Of a DNA stretch of 64,000 nt, positions 1 to 10,856 are shown in pieces (the stretch's first letter is position 1; the number at the start of each line of letters is the position of its first letter). The stretch spans positions 27,732,649 through 27,796,648 of the forward strand of contig CM028330.1 in assembly GCA_016647705.1 (NCBI GenBank), written 5' to 3'. Made by a program: the position numbers and the translations under genes. The DNA is from Eucommia ulmoides. Its lineage: Eukaryota; Streptophyta; Magnoliopsida; Garryales; Eucommiaceae. The notes under the pieces were generated by a model. The model was not told the origin of the DNA, did no database searches, and saw only the letters and a list, made by a program, of their open reading frames with translations.

Positions 1-240
1 TAATTTTTCTTATCAAATTTTACACCAATTCTAACGGAAGGGCCACTTAGAATAACAGTTACAAAGTAGAGGGACTGTTTGTAAAATGAATTAAAGGGTC
101 ACATAAAAAATACGCTATGAGTAGGAGGACAAAAACTGTAATTTTTAAAAACTCCAACTGTGTTGCTCAGGCATTGGAGTTTCGTTCCATGCTCCCCAAA
201 ATACCTTTCACCTTTTCTATCTATTTGTTTGAATCTTAGC
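1..240. other. AT-rich flanking DNA, no gene recognised
   Basis: AT-rich sequence with no ORF of interest, no repeat partner elsewhere in the window and no RNA-gene signature that I can see. The short frame opening near 160 runs into the (AG)n tract of the neighbouring LTR and is not a gene. Confidence 0.5.
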
Positions 241-1459
241 GTTGGCCCACAGATCTACCCAAGAGAGAGAGAGAGAGAGAGAGAGAGGGGGAGGGGGGGA
301 GGTGAATTGAGTAGTTTAAAATTTAAACAAATAAATTACAATTAAATTAATCAAATTTCAATTTTCCTAATAGGTTGTTATCTTGTTATATAGCGGAAAC
401 ATGTTTAACTAGGTGCACAACCAAGCAGATAAAGGTAGAAAAATTGATACAAATATTTATACTGGTTCGACAAGTTATTCTTACCTATGTTTAGTCCCCT
501 AAGCTCCCGCAAGTAATTCGCAATTTACTAACACTTGATCCCTTTCTTAGGTAGGAACCAAAATCTTTACAATCTTTTTCAGAGGCGCAAGATTAACCTA
601 ATTCTTTTCCCAAGATGAAAATTAACCTTATCTTTTTCCAGGCTAAAGACTAACCCTAATTGGACAACATCATTTTATGCCTAATCCGCTCTCACTTAGA
701 CCAAGCACATTTAGGTCCAAGTTACAACTCACAAATATAGAAATAACAAATTTCTTCTCACATGAGTTTCTACCACCTCAAATCAAACTTCAACTCAATT
801 AATATACCGATATACTAGTGATTAGAAAAGTGAGAGAGAATTAAATTTGATTTTAGCAACTTAAAGGACAAAGATTTGGGAAAACAGATTTTTAGGGAAA
901 AAATAATTTTACAATATTTTCAATATATTCAGTAATGAAAACCATTTTTTATATAAAAAGCATATTAAGCTAAAAAATATAGATATTCATCACGTAGAGC
1001 ATAGTAATTTGAGCAAACAAACAAGATAGATCTCACCAGGATTTTCGGAAGATTGAAAGCAAAAAACCAAATTCGATGTAAGCAGGAATACCCTTTATTC
1101 GATTAAGAATGATTCACAAAAAAACTCTCCCACAAAATATTTCAGCGATAAGATATGATCTCTCTTTTAAAAACTTCAGAAATTATATGTATTCTTGAAG
1201 ATATTCTTGATTATAATATATGAAATTCACAAGTGTATATATAGGAGTTAAACTATGCCTATAATGACAATATTTTGAAAGATATGCCCTAAACTAACAT
1301 ATATAGACCCTATATATCAAAAATGATTTAAATCAGATTCATTTGACCCGAAATAAACTTTTTTAAATACTTAATTTATCCCCACAAAGATTTTGCTTTA
1401 AACTCCCAAAAGATAGAAAAAAGTTTGCCTAGTAAAAATCACAAAATAAATTCACAACA
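241..1459 (-). mobile_element. Ty1/copia-type LTR, diverged and partial (COP-2)
   Basis: Read on the minus strand this ends in GTGGGCCAAC, and its first ~700 bp align with the minus-strand copia LTR at 59325-59964 and with the reverse complement of the complete LTR at 13244-15379. Shared landmarks are TTGGCCCA..CTACCCAAGAG, GGTGAATT and a series of short blocks ending in AACC. A 'tatataggag' TATA-like stretch near 1235-1245 and 'gatctcaccaggattttcgg' near 1029 match the promoter and downstream parts of the complete copy. The right edge near 1459 (CACAACA) is a guess and no target-site duplication was found. An (AG)n expansion lies at 262-287. Probably an old solo LTR. Confidence 0.55.
262..300. 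repeat. (AG)n microsatellite followed by a G-rich tract
   Basis: About thirteen AG dinucleotides run into a G-rich stretch. The tract has expanded inside the copia LTR, where the sister copy at 59325 has only AAGAGGGGGG. Confidence 0.9.
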
Positions 1460-1935
1460 AAAAGTGCCACCACTAGATTGATGGTAGAGGTGGCCGAACC
1501 AAATTTGGTATGGATTTAGCGAGAATCGTGAGATCAGGTCACAATAAGAAGTGCCACCACCAACATGCCACCGTCGTGTCACTACCATTACCCCACGATG
1601 AACCCCCTATACCTTCTTACCTAAACAATTACATATATATCTTTTTTTGTCTAACAAAAACACGACGCCTACCACCAGATCTGGTGGCGGCGGCCGTATA
1701 TGATTTGGTGACGGTTTGGGTCGCCACCACAAAGATCTGATGACGGCGATCCAAATCTGGCTGTTTACTGCCATATTCAAATTTTCTACGGCACCATCGT
1801 TGCAACTCTATTGTTCATAGCCATCTTGCCACTGTTGTTCCTATCTCTATCTTTTGCTCATTTTTAGAAAATTCAATATATGATATTTTGTGTGAAATCC
1901 ATTCAAAAACTTACATATTTGAATAATTTCAGATC
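1460..1935. other. Unassigned DNA with a 16-bp palindrome
   Basis: No gene is supported. The 76-codon frame at 1510-1740 has no recognisable domain and contains low-complexity histidine, proline and tyrosine stretches. The stretch is locally GC-rich (CCACC/GGTGG words) and contains a perfect palindrome, CCACCAGATCTGGTGG, at 1672-1687. Confidence 0.5.
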
Positions 1936-2365
1936 TAATTTTTGTTGTTGATTGTTTATATAATTGTAACAAATTTATTGAGTTTAATTTTTGTTGGTGA
2001 TTATTTGAATGTTAGCAACAAATTTATTGAACTAAAGTTTACTACAATATTTGTTCATAATTTTCTAAAATTTGTCGTTGATTTTTTGAATATTTGTTGT
2101 GGTTGTGGTGGTAGTGGTGGTGGTGATAGCAAATATTTGAAGTGGTGGTAGTTGTAGCGAATATTTATTATTATAATAGTGGTAATAAATATTGGTTGTA
2201 ATAGTAATGATGGTGATGACGAATATTTGTTGTGGTAGTAATGGTGATAAGAATATTTGTTGTGATGGTAGAAATGGTGATAGAAAATGATTGTTGTGGT
2301 AGTGGTGATAGTAAATAATTATTGTGGTGGTCGCAAGATAGTGAATATTTGTTGTGTCTGTCAAT
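1936..2365. repeat. Degenerate minisatellite, GAATATTTGTTGTGGTGGTAGTGGTGAT-like
   Basis: About nine imperfect units of 28-42 bp run from about 2087 to 2360. Each starts with GAATATTTGTTGTGG or a variant and continues with GGT/GGTGAT triplets; starts are near 2087, 2129, 2159, 2188, 2220, 2250, 2284, 2312 and 2343. Just upstream is a separate ~50-bp direct repeat (about 1936-1983 and 1985-2036) sharing TAATTTTTGTTG and AACAAATTTATTGA. Open frames here in several registers translate only the repeat (serine/threonine/isoleucine/tyrosine runs) and are not genes. Confidence 0.8.
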
Positions 2366-3771
2366 ATAAATTATGAAAAAATTATTTTGGGGCATTTTTA
2401 TCATAAAAAATAAACTATTTCTAAATTGGGGTTCTCATAAAAAAAGAGTAAGGACAAATATGAAAAGTTGTAGGCTTTTGGGGTCCAATTTAACCTATCT
2501 TTGTATCTATTGAATTATAAATGAAAACAAACAAGAATTATATTACTTACATATCTTGTTTTATAGATGGATGCTATGAAAATTCCTTATATTTTATTAA
2601 ATATCACTCAGATCTTTTATTATGAAAAATAATATTTAATATATTTTTACTCTTACTTTTTAATAATAAAAAAATTAAAAATCATATCAATGTTATGACT
2701 ATTTTACCCTGGTCTATATTAATGTTTTGTTTCTTTTTTCCCCTTATTTCTTCACCCTTCTTCCTTCCAACCCACTAAAACAACTCCATATTCGTTTGCA
2801 AACTCACCTGTCGTTGTTGTTCGAACCAGGCCATCGACCATCCTCTATTGTTATTGACCACCACCGTTGGCCATTCGACCATTGTCAATCATTCCCACCC
2901 CAAAACCACCACCTATATATAGCACAACGCCAACCTCATATTTTAAGATATTAGAGCATGAAGGCCTAGAGATCTCTCTATTTTATCAATTTTATCAAAT
3001 TTTTATTTTCTGCTAGTTGTGTTAGTAATAGACCTTGTGCTTATTTTGATTTCATATCCTGACTTTGTAAACCTTTGTTATTGTATGTTTATTATTGAAA
3101 TTTTAATAAAGATATAAAGTATGTTGAATTTGTAGACGTGACATTATTACAATTTAATGTAGAAATGATACATTATACTTAAAAGTAAATACTAATTAAA
3201 ATTGTCATGCATTAAAGAAGAAATATTATATATTACTTTCATCATCAGACATTTTAATATCTGGTTAATATTCATGTCCATTTAAAATAATCATGTAAGT
3301 ACGCACTTCATTGATCAAACTTTCTTAGAAATGCTCATGAATTTTTATTTGAATCTCATGGCAGCTAATCCAAAGTTGCATTCAATTATTTTCTTTGCTG
3401 TAATGATGCAACGCCATCTAAAGGTCCTGTAGCATGCCTAATGGCATTGTCTTGACTAATTGACGAACTCTTGGAATATTGTATTGTCAACATCTATTCA
3501 TGATAATCTTTATTTGATTCACACGATATGTATATTATTTCCTCATTTTTGTAAACCGCCATAGAGGGTAACATACTGTTGGATCTAAAGAGTAAGAAAA
3601 TTCATCTTCCAAATGCTAGTGACGTCCCATTTGACGATATAAATCTCTGACTACATACGTTTCCTGTTGAAACTTTAATAAAAAATTTAAATATGATGAC
3701 TTGTGTTTTGTGAGTGATTTAATAGACACAGACGCTTACACACATGTGCATATATATATATGCATGATAGG
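2366..3771. other. AT-rich flanking DNA, no gene recognised
   Basis: No coding frame with a domain I recognise. The 75-codon frame at 2727-2954 is low complexity and lacks supporting signals. The stretch around 3380-3480 is less AT-rich and could be a remnant of an old transposon gene, but I could not match it to a family. A short (TA)n palindrome (TGCATATATATATATGCA) at 3747-3764 sits directly before the LTR that follows. Confidence 0.5.
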
Positions 3772-4559
3772 TGTCGCTGAGTCAATACCAGGGCCCAAGC
3801 TACGTATCCACCATCGCTGTGACATGGCCATATTTAGGATTCCAAAATGCCACGTAAGAGTATATGTCGACCAAGGCTCTTACCTCAAAATATTTGTTGC
3901 ACCTAGGGAAGAACAGTATAACTCGCAAAGAATGCTGTCTCCCATAATTCTGTGCCACGACTTTAGGCGGCCAGCTTCAGGGACTTGGCTATTTATCATA
4001 ATCGACATATCATTTCAGTTTGTTTCTCATCCAAACTCCATGGATATCCGATTGCCTCTACTAGAACTCCTCCACAGGCGTAACAAAGGCCCATGGGCTT
4101 TTCCAGATGGGCCCGAAAGCCCAAGGCAGTGATTATCTCCTAAACGCCCCAGATTATCGGCTAAACACATGGTTTTGCCTAATTAACCGTGTTTAGGCCC
4201 GATTAAGTAAAACTAAACATTGCCAATACTTATAAATACAAGGGCTATGTAATCATGAGGTAATGCTCAATCGCTATTTACATATTTGACGCGTTTTTGT
4301 ACCTGTTCTCTTTTAGTTCTTACTCTCATGCCGTAGGAGCTTCATTGGGACAGATCACGGCTCAACCATGTATAGGTACAATTCCTTGATGGACAGGAAT
4401 ATGAATTCTAGCTAGTAAGTCCCCCTAAGATGGTAATTACAGTTGACTCGAAAAATCTCCAACTCCAACTCCAACTCCAACTCATCAACTCCACCTTAGC
4501 AAGATGACCTACTTGTCACTTGATTGGACCATATTTGAGGTGTTGACCACTTTTAGACA
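3772..4559 (+). repeat. TAT-1 5' LTR (Ty3/gypsy, Tat-type)
   Basis: The stretch starts TGTCGC and ends TTTTAGACA, giving the usual TGTC..GACA inverted ends, and is followed by a Tat-style primer-binding site. A TATA box (TTATAAATA) at 4230-4238 with upstream CCAAT marks U3. The left edge could instead be 3765 (TGATAGGTGTCGC). The 3' LTR lies outside the window, so neither edge nor age can be checked against a partner. The 143-codon frame at 3701-4132 crosses the LTR edge and is not considered a gene. Confidence 0.65.
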
Positions 4560-4566
4560 CCAATAG

Positions 4567-4748
4567 TTTGGCACCATCTCTGGGAACCATGCAGAAAGCC
4601 TTCTCTTAATCATTACTCTCTACTCAGTGGAGCCTGGATGATCATAATGTCTAGTTAGATAGATAGACATAGAAAAGAATAATAAAAAGATATGTCAAAA
4701 ACTCCAAGGCCATACCTATTAACTCCCACCAACAAGGATAAGTGCTAC
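4567..4748 (+). other. TAT-1 primer-binding site and start of leader
   Basis: TTTGGCACCATCTCTGGGAA at 4567-4586 closely resembles the TTTGGCGCCGTCTGTGGGAA primer-binding site typical of plant Tat-clade elements. About 160 bp of leader follow before the NA-1 insertion. The last five bases (GCTAC, 4744-4748) are the left copy of the NA-1 target-site duplication. Confidence 0.7.
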
Positions 4749-5773
4749 TGGTAGGGGGCGATTTTGCGCACGCCTACTTACTCTCGCAAGTATACGAGGT
4801 CTAAAGTTTTAATATAGTGGATCTTTGAAGATCGGATATCATTCCCACAGAGAAAAGTGTGAATAATTGAATTGAATACCGTAATTGACGTAGTCTCGTG
4901 TTATCCTGACGACGTAAAGCGTGAATTGAAATTAAATTAAGCTAAATTACAATTAGTGGGTTAATTCTAACTAGGTTGATTAATTAGGGATTGATTTCGT
5001 TCACTTAATACACAATTGATTTAGTTCGGTTAACAATAACGGAGTTTAGGTATCCGACAATCTCGGTTCGTAAGCTCCTCCGTCACCTCTTCCGAATGTA
5101 AGACGAGGGAATACGTGACTTCGAGTCGACGCCGAGGTCCCCCTCATTGTCTTAACGACTCTAGGCCGCGTGAGTCTTGACCCAATGTCATCGATTGCAT
5201 ACTAACTAACGCCCTCCCGGGTCGTTAGGTCGTAACAATGTGTTTACCCTAGTCCGAATCCAGGGTTACCTCTCCCGAGTGTCAAACCCTAGATTCTCAA
5301 GTCCAATCCTAATACCGTTACAAGCATATTAAGATCGTCATCAAATGATAAACACAATCGGACTTAAAACAACAACCGTTAAAGAAACGTATATTAAACC
5401 AAATGAGTATTTACACAATTACACCTTTCCCTAACTAATCTCTAAATTACACTAACATGCTCTTAGCCAATACAACATAAATCAAGAGGAGATCATCATT
5501 ACCAAATTTTAAATATTTAAATACAAAGATGAAAACAAGGGAAGAAAAGCCAAATCTCAAAGTGGAGTATTCCACTTTCGCCAAAAAACGATCCTCCCGA
5601 GCTTCCTCTTATCTGTTGATGAACTTCCTCTTTTGGCTCTTCAAGGATTGGCCAAGAACACTCTTTACAACTAATCTAATCTACATCCTAAACTAATCTA
5701 ATCTAACCGGAGCCTCCTCTCACGTCTAAGGGGTTCTAACCTCCAAGAGAGTCTTTTGGTTTGGTGGAGAAAA

Positions 5774-5815
5774 GAGTTTTATAGGCAAGGGTTTAGAAAT
5801 ATCTTCAAAATATCT
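5774..5815 (-). promoter_or_regulatory. NA-1 LTR promoter: evening element plus TATA box
   Basis: On the sense (minus) strand AGATATTTT (evening-element complement, 5815-5807) precedes CCTATAAAACTC (5785-5774) by about 20 bp. The same pair is at 11950-11942 and 11920-11911 in the 5' LTR. CCA1/LHY/RVE-type MYB factors bind AAAATATCT in plants; binding here is inferred. Confidence 0.55.
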
Positions 5816-5845
5816 GAAAACAGATATTTCTGTGCAGAGTGTCAC

Positions 5846-6078
5846 CGCCTAAGCGGTGGTTCACCGCTCGGGCGGTGGACTTAAGTCGGTTAAGTTCTGT
5901 CGGTTACTTCGCCTAAGCAGTGGTTTTTACGCTTAGGCGGTGGCTGCTGGCAAGATATTCTATTGTTTTCTCGCCTAGGCGGTGGTTTTCTCGCCTAGGT
6001 GGTGGTTCAGCCTTTCAGCACTCCAACATTCTGCCTCTTTTCCACCTAAGCGGTGGAACTTCCGCTTAGGCGGTGGTC
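5846..6078. repeat. GCGGTGG palindrome cluster in the U3 of NA-1
   Basis: Eight copies in ~230 bp of a short inverted motif, consensus (CAC)CGC-YTAR-GCGGTGG. Examples are CACCGCCTAAGCGGTGG near 5847, CGCCTAGGCGGTGG near 5972 and CGCTTAGGCGGTGG near 6061. The right arm GCGGTGG is better kept than the left and the 4-base core varies. The cluster lies roughly 70-300 bp upstream of the LTR TATA box. Confidence 0.85.
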
Positions 6079-6267
6079 TTCATTCACCGAAACCCTGTTT
6101 TGCACATTTTGCTCACCGTTTCTCCACCGTTTTCACTCATTTCTTGCCCTTTGACGTCCTTTCACCTGTTCTACACTAAAACACACTAAAACACAATTAA
6201 ATATAACTAAAATGCTTGAGAACTAATAAATCCGGTTTAGAAATAGATAGGTTTTTCACACCTATCA

Positions 6268-6310
6268 ATACCCCCAAACTTAAAATTTTGTTAGTTCTCG
6301 AGCAAAACAC
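6268..6310 (-). other. NA-1 polypurine tract and adjacent hairpin
   Basis: On the minus strand AAGTTTGGGGGTAT directly precedes the 3' LTR. About 10 bases further upstream TTTTGCTCGAGAACTAACAAAA can fold into a 7-bp stem (6286-6307). The same arrangement occurs beside every NA 3' LTR in the window. Confidence 0.75.
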
Positions 6311-8170
6311 TAACGCTAAACTAAACTAACTAACAAACTAATTAACTAAAAATGAAAAATTAAACTAACACAAAAGAAGTATATGCATGTAAATATAAAG
6401 TTCAATCGAAATGACCAATTTGTTCCTCCCTTAATATCCTAAAATCGGATCAAGTTCGGGAAGCATCCCACACCAAGTGGTGTTCTAGAATTTCGACTAT
6501 CAATATCAATAAAAAACATTCTAGATCCATTTGAAGTGTGTGTGTGAGAACTCAAATGTATAACTAGTCAAATACCGGATTCGATTATTCAATTGTTAAG
6601 CTCATAATTTAAACTGTTGAAGGATTCAGGAAAACCATACTCTTGATTGGAGTCTACTATCCACTAATGTAGGCTCGGATATTCACAGAAATCAATAGGA
6701 CTTGGTTTGGCTTTGGAGAACGACCACGCGTATTACTGGAATAAAAATAGAAATACGGTTTAATCAATCGATACCCGAGGTAAAATCGCTTGTTGCTATC
6801 CTCTCTCATGACCCCACCACATTTACTGTACAATTCTGAATAAGAAACAAAAAAAAACTTGTATTCACTTGTTGAAAGAGAAGAAATGAAAGTAAAATTC
6901 ACTTTTTTTTTTCTTTTTTAACATACCCCTAAATTAATTCGAATTATTACAATTTTAGGAGAGTGCAAAAAGAAGTTAAAAGAAACACACTCCCAAACTT
7001 ATTCGAACTTGTAAAATTTTAGGAATATGTAAAAAGAAATGATAGAAACACACCCCAAACTTATTTTAGGAGCGTGCAAAAAGAAATACAAAAGTGACAA
7101 GTGAATATACTAATACCGAATCAATAAAAATTCGTCCGAAACCCTACCGCTCACTTGATTGCACTCAATTTTGAAAATTAGGCTTAGCGACTTTGGTTTA
7201 GGAAAAATCTAAATGAAAAGAGTATTTGAAACGTTTTCAGAATTGATTACGTTATCGGTTTCGACAGGGGAAATAAGGAATGAATATTTTTAGGTTAGTT
7301 ACAACGGATCAAGCGAGAAATTGACGGCCTAAATCACGTCTCCGGAATTACCTTACCTATGATTCCGCCTCAAGTTTTCCCCAAATGAAGTTCTAGTTTC
7401 CTCTTTTTCTATTATGAACTTAATATCAAATAATCGACATTTAATGGTTTAGATAATTATTCATTGAGTTCAAATGTCGTGCAATTTTTTGGATCGAGAT
7501 AATTTTTACCCAATTGACATATTAAGCACACAAAACACCCAAGGAAGGTATTATCCCCGACCTCAATATGCAATTAGGGGATAATTCTCATCATCGGGTC
7601 TTGGCCCAAATGAACTTACATCTAATCATGCAAACACAACTTTATACATACACAATATTAAACTAATTCTAATACTAACATGCATACTAATCTAACACTA
7701 CACATTCAAAAACAAACATTAAACTAAACTAAACTAAAAATTTGAAAATTTAAAACATTCTTAATACATAAATAAATAAAGGTCTGTACAACAAAAATTT
7801 TCATTTTGTTCAAAAATAGTAATAACTGTTCATCATTTTCTATAAAAAGTCAAAATGGATAAACATCCACTAAGCTATCATCCGATCCATACCACTCAGG
7901 CCTGAACACGACAGTGTTCTAATAGCAGCGAACCCAATAAACATATAGCATGCTTGCAAAAAACAAAATGGGTTAAACACATACCTAGGGAATAAGATTT
8001 ATTCCCTACTGTTCACCTGAAGACGAGTCATCACCATCATCACTCTGAGAAGGAGAGTGTGGTCTCTGGAGTAGATGTGGTGGCACAGATGGCATCGGTG
8101 GGAAATCGTCCATCTCAAGGCCAAGGCCCTCCCAAATCTTTCGATGGACTTGATCTTGTTGCCTCGAAAA
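6311..8170 (-). other. NA-1 3' untranslated internal region
   Basis: 1.9 kb between the stop of the Transposase_32-like ORF and the polypurine tract. It is AT-rich and non-coding. Its only short frames (for example 6657-6902) are also seen, differently interrupted, in the NA-6 copy (32252-32458), so they do not behave like conserved genes. The same region in NA-6 is 31110-32807. Confidence 0.7.
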
Positions 8171-9133
8171 TTAGTCCAGGAAAGAGGCAATCTCATATTG
8201 ATTCTGGAGGACCATCTGAAGCTTCATCTCTTGGGAGTTTTCAGCTCGGGCTCCAGAGGGTCCAGCCGTATCGTCTAGCTGCTCTTCCCCTTCCTCCGGC
8301 TCAGGATCAGGTGCCTCTTGTGCCCCATTCCTCCACAACTGATTTATCGCTGACAGCGTGAGTGGAGAGATAGGTTCACACTGGCTTCCCCCGGATACAG
8401 TCACATCAGCTAATCTGAATATATGGGTCAACAGTGACGGAAACGGGAGCCCACTCTTTACCGATTTCAAAGCATGAAGAATTGATGAATAGATCAGAAA
8501 TCCAATGTTTATGGGTTGTCCGGTCTGGATTTTATAGATCAAATAGGCCCTGTCCTTAGAGACGTCTGACAAATGTGATGTCGGCAGGAGGCTTCCACAG
8601 ATGAAGTTGTGCCAGATTTTTGAAACCGGCTTGAGGCATCTCACTGAAAATGTAGCGACGTTCGGCCCCTGATGTTTCCACTTTACCGGGCCAGATGTGA
8701 TATATTGGATGACCTGTTGTAAAGAAGGTTCCTGGCTTTCAATTAACTTCGGTGCCGAAAGTCCGAAGAGATGATTTATGAAGTCGGGGTTGGAGATAAT
8801 GGGTTGATTTTGAACCCTTGATAGATCGTCGATGGCCTCGGTAGCATTTTCATAGAACTCTTTGACCAAAGCGATTTCGCCTCGGGGTGGCGATTTGCAG
8901 AGTTTCTCCCAGTGGCGGCTTAGGATTTCATTCCAAAATTCCTCCGGGAGCTCCTCGATCGGACCGAAGCCCCGTTGACGTATGCAAGCACGATGTTTTT
9001 CGTGTTGTTCGAAGTGGTCCGCCGCTTGTTTTGACACAAAGCGGGTAGCATCAAAGTCAACGTCGGTCGGCGTCCTTGGGGTTGAACCCGACCCTTCGCC
9101 TCTAGCCCTCTTCTTAGCTACTCTTTTCGGCAT
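8171..9133 (-). CDS. Transposase_32-like (PF20167-type) plant retroelement protein, intact ORF
   Basis: A 320-residue protein and the only gene of NA-1. The N terminus is basic and nuclear-localisation-like (KRVAKKRARGEG, residues 3-14). It then has CIRQRGF (50-56), CKSPPRGEIALVKEFYENA (79-97), a conserved C-terminal half with WHNFICGSLLPTSHLSDVSK (174-193) and GQPINIGFLIY (205-215), and FPSLLTHIFRLADV (231-244). An acidic stretch (about 275-290) and a polar tail follow. This layout matches the 'putative plant transposon protein' family that I know from many plant genomes, whose biochemical role is unknown; a Gag-like or regulatory role is possible. I see no catalytic motif. The start is the first ATG after a long leader, and the same MxKRVA start is kept in the NA-4 and NA-6 copies. 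The frame is uninterrupted, unlike those copies. Confidence 0.85.
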   Translation of the reverse strand: MPKRVAKKRARGEGSGSTPRTPTDVDFDATRFVSKQAADHFEQHEKHRACIRQRGFGPIEELPEEFWNEILSRHWEKLCKSPPRGEIALVKEFYENATEAIDDLSRVQNQPIISNPDFINHLFGLSAPKLIESQEPSLQQVIQYITSGPVKWKHQGPNVATFSVRCLKPVSKIWHNFICGSLLPTSHLSDVSKDRAYLIYKIQTGQPINIGFLIYSSILHALKSVKSGLPFPSLLTHIFRLADVTVSGGSQCEPISPLTLSAINQLWRNGAQEAPDPEPEEGEEQLDDTAGPSGARAENSQEMKLQMVLQNQYEIASFLD

Positions 9134-10831
9134 TTCCTACAATCACAATCACAAAAACCCAATACAACCTCATCATATATGAACATTTGAAAATCATAAA
9201 CTTCCCTAATCACATTGTCATGAACAAATTCATCCCCAAAACGAATACCCATTTGAATTTTTCAAATAATTTTAACAAATGTGACATCCTATATTAATTC
9301 ACACACTCAACCAATCCAATTAAACATGCATATCATCAAGAATCAAACCAAAAACCCATTGAATTTCGAAATCGTGAAACTAGGGTTTTAGGTTTTTGGG
9401 AAAAATCTCAAAATCCATTGATTTCTTTGATAGAATCATGAAAACCAACCAATACTTTCAACAACTAAACTAAATGTAATGTAAAAGAAACTTACTTGTT
9501 GAAAAATAATGGTCCAATCAAAAGAAATGGAAGAAATCGCACCTTTCACGCGAAACCCTTGATTTTTAGAAATGGAGGTTGAAATCCAATTCTTGGAGGT
9601 TGAATCGTGATGGAAATGACCACGTTTTGTAATGGATGGATGATTTTAGAGATTTGGAACGGTTTGGGAGTGAAGTTGTAGAGAGAAGGTGGAGGATTTG
9701 GGGAGGGAACTTGCATTTTTAAATTTTAAGCGACGGGCTATTTTTAACAGCAGACGGTCCACCGCTTAAGCGGTGGATTCACCGCTTGAGCGGTGGAACT
9801 CTTTTCTTTAAAAACAAACATTCTGATGAAATTCTACTTAGGCGGTGGTTTTTACGCCTTAGCGAAATTACACCAGTGTGCAAACGTTTTGTTCTGCTGT
9901 TAATCCGCCTAGGCGGTGTTTTTTTACGCCTAAGCGGTGGAGTATATTTTGAAAATTTGGTGCATCCTGTGTTTTTACCGCTTGAGCGGTGGTTAGCCGC
10001 TTGGGCGGTGGGCTGTTTTCACCCACTCTATGTTTTTACCGCCTGAGCGGTGGGCCTGTTTTCTGAAAAATACCTTCTCTGTATTTTTACCGCCTAAACG
10101 GTGGTTCACCGCTTGGGCGGTGGCCTGAAACTCTGACTTTTGTGTTTTTCTCAAATTTTCAAAATACAGCTCCACCCCGTTCATTTTCACTTCGCTTGTT
10201 CAACGTGTTTAAATTTAGAATACTTCCCCAAGTGTCCACACTCCTAAATTCACTGGCGAACACGTTCCGAAGCCATATCGGCTTCCAAAAAGAATAAATA
10301 ATCAAATAAATAGTAACAAAAATTGGGTAATTTGATACCCTAAGTTTCATTTCAAAATGATAGCGCTTGAGTTACCGTCCCCAGCTGGACTTTTGTGTCA
10401 CTAAGTATTTTTTAGCAAAATTCCCTATAGATAAGGAATTTGGGCTCAAATGCTTAGTCGGATCAAGATCATGGCTTTGAAGTCGGCGTCTCCTGTCAGT
10501 CCTTATCATTTTCAACAAGCTCCATCTCGGGATAGAGATTTAAGAGTTCCAATCTTCATCATTTCTCGCACCGCTTGATCTCACTAACACAATGAAACAA
10601 AAATAAAAATTAAAAACAAAACAAAAATAAATGTCAGGATTAACATTTGACCACTTAGTCGCAATATCAACATAGAATTCACACTAATCTCATGTCTACA
10701 ACTCCAAAGACTTGGTGTGTTGACGGACTAGGAAACGATCAATTTGCTTTTCCTATATAAAACTTAAGTTATGAGCTGATACCGCGTTTCTTTTGCAATA
10801 TTCAAACAACATTCAAATAACATTCACATTA
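9134..10831 (-). other. NA-1 leader with a second palindrome cluster
   Basis: 1.7 kb between the primer-binding site and the ORF start. Bases 9755-10125 carry about ten GCGGTGG palindromes, among them the perfect CCACCGCTTAAGCGGTGG at 9759-9776. Frames at 9786-10046 and 9993-10190 are translations of this cluster. NA-4 has a comparable cluster in its leader (37436-37660). Possible roles include packaging or dimerisation of the genomic RNA (inference). Confidence 0.7.
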
Positions 10832-10850
10832 ATCCCCAGCAACGGTGCCA
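10832..10850 (-). other. NA-1 primer-binding site (tRNA-Asp)
   Basis: The minus strand reads TGGCACCGTTGCTGGGGAT directly after the 5' LTR and an AGTTTT spacer. This is complementary, with few mismatches, to the 3' end of plant tRNA-Asp(GUC), ..TCCCCGGCAACGGCGCCA. Confidence 0.8.
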
Positions 10851-10856
10851 AAAACT

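Larger units (their letters stand above)
4749..6267 (-). repeat. NA-1 3' LTR
   Basis: 1519 bp; on the sense (minus) strand it runs TGATAGGTGTG...CCCTACCA. In transcription order it holds a GCGGTGG palindrome cluster (6075-5846), an evening-element motif AAAATATCT (plus strand 5807-5815), a TATA box CCTATAAAACTC (5774-5785), a conserved stem-loop (5099-5155) and a TAATATAGTGG box resembling the tRNA-Asp 5' region about 60 bp from its end. Pairs with 10857-12391. Confidence 0.92.

Noticed and set aside
2065-2404. Minus-strand frames rich in Thr, Ile and Tyr
   Set aside because: They follow the minisatellite in two registers and carry no conserved domain.
3380-3480. Possible remnant of a DNA transposon transposase on the minus strand
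   Set aside because: Short translated pieces could not be matched to a family with confidence.
3701-4132. 143-codon frame as a possible gene
   Set aside because: It crosses the TAT-1 LTR edge, has no recognisable domain and no codon or promoter support.
4441-4500. Short CCAACT tandem (ctccaactccaactcc) as a functional array
   Set aside because: Only four or five six-base units inside the TAT-1 LTR; ordinary slippage explains it.
5846-6078. CRISPR-like array (regular short palindromes)
   Set aside because: Spacing is irregular, cores vary, there are no unique equal-length spacers and the context is a plant retroelement LTR.
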